Shown here: one piece after another, positions 34,936-38,328 of the stretch
Layout: each line of letters starts with the position of its first letter
Numbering within the stretch: position 1 is the stretch's first letter
DNA from: Cyclobacteriaceae bacterium
GTDB taxonomy: Bacteria > Bacteroidota > Bacteroidia > Cytophagales > Cyclobacteriaceae
Assembly (NCBI GenBank): GCA_025455465.1
Contig: JALOMI010000001.1
Span: 1-38,328 of the forward strand
Direction of reading: 5' to 3'
Length of the DNA: 38,328 nt
Notes under the pieces: generated by a model
The model's input: the letters and a program-made list of their open reading frames with translations, nothing else
Databases searched by the model: none
What the model was told of the DNA's origin: nothing
Made by a program: the position numbers and the translations under genes

Positions 34936-35715
34936 ATGCTGCCAATTACGACAACGGATCAGATGGGAAATAAGCTCCGGCTGCCCGGTTACCCCCAGCG
35001 CATTATTTCCCTGGTACCCTCCCAAACAGAACTCTTACACGACCTGGGCCTCGACAAAGAAGTAGTCGGTATCACCAAATTCTGTGTTCATCCACCGGAA
35101 TGGCGGAAAACCAAAGCCATTATTGGGGGTACCAAGAATGCAGATCTCAGCCGCATGGAATCATTAACACCCGATCTGATCATTGGCAACAAGGAAGAGA
35201 ATGACCGCGCCACCATTGAGGCACTTCAGCAGAAGTATCCGGTCTGGATGAGCGATGTGATCACCGTAGGCGAGGCCCTTACGATGATAAGGGGCATCGG
35301 ACAAATTACCGGCCGGGAAGCAGCCGCTCACCAAATCGCTGACCGGATTAATCAATCGATGGCAGGCATTGTCCCTGCCGGAAAAGAAGCGCTGTACCTG
35401 ATCTGGCATAAACCCTGGATGGGGGCAGCACACGGAACTTTCATCCATCACATGATGGAGAAGGCCGGATACCGTAATTGCCTTCGTCATCTGCACCGCT
35501 ATCCGGAGTTGGATGAATCAATACTAAAGACTCTGAATCCTGAGGTAATCCTGTTGTCATCAGAACCGTATCCGTTCAAAGACAAACACAAGGAAGAACT
35601 CCAGTCGTTGTTTCCTGAAGCTACCATCTTACTGGTAGATGGGGAACTGTTTTCCTGGTACGGAAGCCGGATGCTTCACTTTGCCCCTTACACGGATACG
35701 CTCAGGCAAACGTGA
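34936..35715 (+). CDS. BtuF-like periplasmic-binding-fold protein without signal peptide
   Basis: The 259-residue protein matches the helical-backbone binding-protein fold of BtuF/FecB-type receptors: RIISLVPSQTELLHDLGLDKEVVGITKFCVHP at about 22-53, then LTPDLIIGNKEEN and a second lobe with NPEVILLSSEPYPF. Proteins of this fold normally deliver vitamin B12 or iron chelates to an ABC permease and carry a signal peptide. None is visible: the chain starts MLPITTTDQMGNKLRLPG. It could be cytosolic, use another route, or have a misplaced start, but no upstream start is possible without crossing the terminator. It could pair with the orphan importer at 6165-8206. Its stop overlaps aroA by 14 nt. 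Confidence 0.8.
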   Translation: MLPITTTDQMGNKLRLPGYPQRIISLVPSQTELLHDLGLDKEVVGITKFCVHPPEWRKTKAIIGGTKNADLSRMESLTPDLIIGNKEENDRATIEALQQKYPVWMSDVITVGEALTMIRGIGQITGREAAAHQIADRINQSMAGIVPAGKEALYLIWHKPWMGAAHGTFIHHMMEKAGYRNCLRHLHRYPELDESILKTLNPEVILLSSEPYPFKDKHKEELQSLFPEATILLVDGELFSWYGSRMLHFAPYTDTLRQT

Positions 35716-36949
35716 GGTTGAAGCCCATGCCCTTCATGCCTTCCCAGAATTTCGGATATGATTTTCGAACCACCATCGGATCTTCAATTACTATGTCGCG
35801 CATCGTAGCAAGAGGCGCAAATGCCATCGCCATGCGGTGGTCGAGGTAGGTATGGATCGGGTCGATGAATTCCGGTACTGAAGGCGCAGGAATTAATGTC
35901 CACCGGTTGTCTTCTTCAAGCAATTGTGCCCCGAGTTTGGCGAGTTCCTGCTGTAAGGCTTTGATGCGGTCGGTCTCCTTGATGCGAAGACTTTGCAGTC
36001 CGGTGAATTCAGCCCGGATGTTTTTGGCAGCGCACACTACAGCTACTGTTTGCGCCAGATCAGGGCAATGCGTGAAATCCCAGCTAAACGAATCACGTGA
36101 GGGAATTTTCATCAATAATAAATTGGAACCTCGCGGCTGGGTCATCACCCCGAGTTGTTCCATCATGTCCATAATGACGCGGTCGCCCTGCAACGATCGA
36201 ACCGTCATTTCCGGCAGAACAATATCCGCTTCATCAGCCAGTGCTGTAAAGGCATACCAGTAGCTGGCTGCAGACCAGTCGGATTCTACGGTATAGGTTC
36301 TGGGTTTATAGGCACCCGCTTTTACGACAACGGATTGTTCCTCCACCGTCACATCAGCACCAAAGAGGCGCATCAGCGAGGCTGTCATTTCAATATACGG
36401 GCGGCTGCCGACATGTCCTTCCAGGTTGATGACCAGTCCTTGCGGCAGGCGGGGTGCGATCATCATCAGGGCCGAAATGTACTGACTGCTGACATCCCCG
36501 CGGATGGACAAGGTATTTGTCTCGCTTGCTTTGATGCCATGGATACGCAGTGGCGGATAGCCTTCTTCGTTCAGATATTCGATGGATGCTCCCAGTGCGC
36601 GCAACGCATCCACCAGCAGTTTGATGGGTCTTCGCTGCATGCGTTCCGTACCGGTGAGTGTTTTTTGTTTTCCGGTAACGGCAAGGTAAGCAGTAAGAAA
36701 GCGCATGGTGGTGCCGGCATCTTCAGCATCCAGGGTGTGTTCACCCGATTGAAGCAGACGTTGCATCAGCACCGTATCGTTGGCATCGGAAAGATTGTGT
36801 AGTTCGGCCGGTGACGGGCACAAGGCCTGTATGATAAGCACCCGGTTACTGATGCTTTTGGAAGCCGGCAACTTGTTCACGGTTCCTCTTAGCCGGCTGT
36901 TCTTCTGAAGATGAATGATCTGTTGCACGTGATGATGAATGGGTAGCAA
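35702..36949 (-). CDS. aroA: 3-phosphoshikimate 1-carboxyvinyltransferase (EPSP synthase)
   Basis: AroA transfers enolpyruvyl from PEP to shikimate-3-phosphate, the sixth shikimate step. The reading frame of 415 codons has LPASKSISNR at 27-36, DAGTTMRFLTAYLA at 77-90, RRPIKLLVDALRALGA, GDVSSQYISALMM, and RIKETDR with DHRMAMAFAPLA near the end. No ATG precedes the conserved part. The first possible start is TTG at 36949; GTG at 36928 (residue 8) is as likely, because a TATTTTG promoter-like box overlaps the TTG. It converges with the BtuF-like gene (14-nt overlap). Confidence 0.93.
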   Translation of the reverse strand: MLPIHHHVQQIIHLQKNSRLRGTVNKLPASKSISNRVLIIQALCPSPAELHNLSDANDTVLMQRLLQSGEHTLDAEDAGTTMRFLTAYLAVTGKQKTLTGTERMQRRPIKLLVDALRALGASIEYLNEEGYPPLRIHGIKASETNTLSIRGDVSSQYISALMMIAPRLPQGLVINLEGHVGSRPYIEMTASLMRLFGADVTVEEQSVVVKAGAYKPRTYTVESDWSAASYWYAFTALADEADIVLPEMTVRSLQGDRVIMDMMEQLGVMTQPRGSNLLLMKIPSRDSFSWDFTHCPDLAQTVAVVCAAKNIRAEFTGLQSLRIKETDRIKALQQELAKLGAQLLEEDNRWTLIPAPSVPEFIDPIHTYLDHRMAMAFAPLATMRDIVIEDPMVVRKSYPKFWEGMKGMGFNLTFA

Positions 36950-37020
36950 AATACGGCATCGTCAAACATTTTTTACAGGGAGTGAAACATTTAACGAGCA
37001 ATTCTAGTTATCTTCATCAT

Positions 37021-37212
37021 ATGAATAACACCAGCAAAATTGCAATTGGATTAGGACTGGCATCCAGTGCCTTGCTGGCCACCTGGCTTTTTACAGGCGA
37101 GCGTAAAAAGAAGACCCAAAATTACATTTCCAGGAAGGCCGTGGAACTCAAGCGCACGGTGGTGAAAAAGAAGAACGAAGCATTCGATGACTCAGAAGTA
37201 CACTACGTCTGA
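37021..37212 (+). CDS. Small single-pass membrane protein, function unknown
   Basis: From the ATG at 37021 the protein has 63 residues: a short start, one hydrophobic helix (about 5-24, IAIGLGLASSALLATWLF) and a strongly basic then acidic helix-forming tail. The layout recalls small YtxH-like stress proteins, but similarity cannot be claimed. A longer frame begins with GTG at 36982; the ATG is preferred because the helix is then N-terminal. A TATCTTCA box lies only 4 nt upstream. The 3' end overlaps the convergent aroB by 10 nt. Confidence 0.6.
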   Translation: MNNTSKIAIGLGLASSALLATWLFTGERKKKTQNYISRKAVELKRTVVKKKNEAFDDSEVHYV

Positions 37213-38246
37213 AGATCTCGGTAAAAGTTCAGTGAAGCCACGATTCGGTCCATAGTAATCGCACAATCCCAGCGGGCCTGCCCAATCCCTTCCAGCAGGA
37301 CCGTCAGTATTTTATTGTCTTTATTTTTCTTGTCCTGGATGCATAAGGCGGCAATCCCTTCAAAGTTTTCCGTCTGCAACGGAAGCTTGCCGTAAACTCC
37401 GGTGATGTACTCCGATATCTCGTGAAGCTCATTTTCTGTCAGCAGATTTTCTTCCCGCGCGAGAAAAGCTTCACATACTAATCCGGCTGCCACTGCATCG
37501 CCATGGAGGATGGCCGACTTATTCCGCAGGAAAAAGGTTTCGATGGCATGTCCGATGGTGTGCCCGGCATTAAGTGTTTTCCGAAGCCCTTTCTCAGTCG
37601 GGTCTTGTTGCGTTACCGATGACTTGAATTCAGCCGAGTGTCGGATAAGCGACTCCCAAGACTGGTCTTCCAGCTGCGTGTTATGCAATTCATTCCAGAG
37701 CACTTTGTCGGATATAAGCGCGTGTTTGATCACCTCGGCAAAGCCTGAGCGCAATTCGGAAGGCGGAAGTGTTTTTAGAAATCCGGGAAAGAGTATGTTG
37801 AGTTTTGGTTCTTGAAACAGGCCGATGTGATTTTTAAAACCCTGGAAGTCGATGCCCAGCTTGCCGCCAATGCTCGCATCGGCCATGGCCAGCAACGTGG
37901 TGGGCAGCAGGGTAAAGTCGATGCCGCGCTTGTAGGTGGCGGCACAGAATCCGCCCATATCTCCCAGTACGCCACCGCCAAGAATCACGAGCATGCTGTG
38001 GCGGTCTAGGGCCTGCTCCGTCATAGCCGACCAGATGGTCTCACAGGTAGTAAGGTTTTTATGTTCTTCACCACTGGGCACTTTCAGCAGATGATGCTCC
38101 GGTAGCGTATCCTGCAGCAGGGGGTAGCAATGCCGGGCGGTGTTGTCATCAGCCAGCACCATGATTTTGTGGTACCCCCACTTTTGCAGAAAGAGGCGCA
38201 GGAAGGGCCCAGGGTTATCGGTGATTTTGATGTGTGATGGAAGCAT
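37203..38246 (-). CDS. aroB: 3-dehydroquinate synthase
   Basis: AroB converts DAHP to 3-dehydroquinate, the second shikimate step, with NAD and a divalent metal. The 347-residue protein has the NAD-binding GGGVLGDMGGF at 90-100, PTTLLAMADASIGGK at about 115-129, and metal ligands Glu171 (GFAEVIKHALI), His229 (NAGHTIGHA) and His249 (HGDAVAAG). Its ATG overlaps the stop of the preceding chorismate mutase gene by 1 nt (TGATG), so the two form an operon that likely continues outside the window. Confidence 0.96.
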   Translation of the reverse strand: MLPSHIKITDNPGPFLRLFLQKWGYHKIMVLADDNTARHCYPLLQDTLPEHHLLKVPSGEEHKNLTTCETIWSAMTEQALDRHSMLVILGGGVLGDMGGFCAATYKRGIDFTLLPTTLLAMADASIGGKLGIDFQGFKNHIGLFQEPKLNILFPGFLKTLPPSELRSGFAEVIKHALISDKVLWNELHNTQLEDQSWESLIRHSAEFKSSVTQQDPTEKGLRKTLNAGHTIGHAIETFFLRNKSAILHGDAVAAGLVCEAFLAREENLLTENELHEISEYITGVYGKLPLQTENFEGIAALCIQDKKNKDNKILTVLLEGIGQARWDCAITMDRIVASLNFYRDLQT

Positions 38247-38328
38247 CAGGTTTTAGGTTCCGTTTCCTGGTTCATGATTTCGATCTGGATACGGATGGAT
38301 TCATCATGAATGATTTTAAAAAGTTCGC
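38246..38328 (-). CDS. C-terminal end of a type II chorismate mutase (probably DAHP synthase/chorismate mutase)
   Basis: Only the last 26 codons are present; the gene enters from the right edge. They read ELFKIIHDESIRIQ and then IEIMNQ with a short polar tail. The IHxESIRIQ-x-EIMN pattern is typical of the last helix of AroQ-type chorismate mutase domains, which in Bacteroidota are fused to DAHP synthase. The stop overlaps the aroB ATG by 1 nt, consistent with a shikimate operon. The fusion itself is inferred, not seen. Confidence 0.6.
   Translation of the reverse strand, partial: ELFKIIHDESIRIQIEIMNQETEPKT

Noticed and set aside
36155-36802. 215-codon open frame on the plus strand, antisense to aroA
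   Set aside because: It lies inside an intact EPSP synthase gene; codon bias of the opposite strand explains the open frame.

Overview
The window is chromosomal DNA from a member of the Bacteroidota, most likely the Cytophagales (the order is an inference). Four things point there. (1) Clear promoters are of the TTTG-N19/20-TAnnTTTG type. (2) Shine-Dalgarno sequences are almost absent. (3) Ribosomal proteins L36, S14 and S4 are zinc-free forms. (4) Families such as DUF2490 and DUF4139 and the order rplQ-carA-eno are present. The region is gene-dense: no stretch over 300 bases lacks a gene, and the longest gaps are about 230 bases. I saw no tRNA, rRNA, CRISPR, insertion sequence, attachment site or origin.

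Left part (1-8206). A minus-strand operon reads DUF2490 outer-membrane barrel, MORN-repeat membrane protein, SCO-type copper chaperone/thioredoxin, c-type cytochrome and a truncated exported protein. The first four overlap by 4-11 nt and seem to start from a promoter 4 nt upstream of the first ATG. Next come a MOSC protein (minus) and an exported MsrB (plus). A short GT35 alpha-glucan phosphorylase homologue follows, with Thr where the PLP lysine should be. The block ends with a two-gene FecCD/FecE-type ABC importer without a binding protein.

Centre (8332-25667, plus). This is the large ribosomal/secretion/transcription block: rplC-D-W-B, rpsS, rplV, rpsC, rplP, rpmC, rpsQ, rplN-X-E, rpsN, then rpsH, rplF-R, rpsE, rpmD, rplO, secY, map, infA, rpmJ, rpsM-K-D, rpoA, rplQ. 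Two strong promoters drive it, one before rplC and one before rpsH, and each is followed at or near +1 by a small hairpin. A terminator follows rplQ. carA-eno form the next unit, with a terminator after eno. rpsJ is not next to rplC, so the usual S10 operon is split here.

Right part (25689-38328). Metabolic and envelope genes follow: a DivIC/FtsB-like division protein, a small barrel, an LDH2-family dehydrogenase, a DUF4139 protein, an MFS sugar porter and a Ppx/GppA phosphatase. After these come an acyl-CoA carboxylase beta subunit, an M42 peptidase, a BtuF-like protein without signal peptide, and shikimate genes (aroA, aroB and the 3' end of a chorismate mutase). Four convergent gene pairs overlap at their 3' ends.

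The most unusual element is the 231-nt gap before the BtuF-like gene. It can form several competing helices and ends in a very strong intrinsic terminator only about 6 nt before the start codon, which looks like a transcription-attenuation leader or an sRNA gene.
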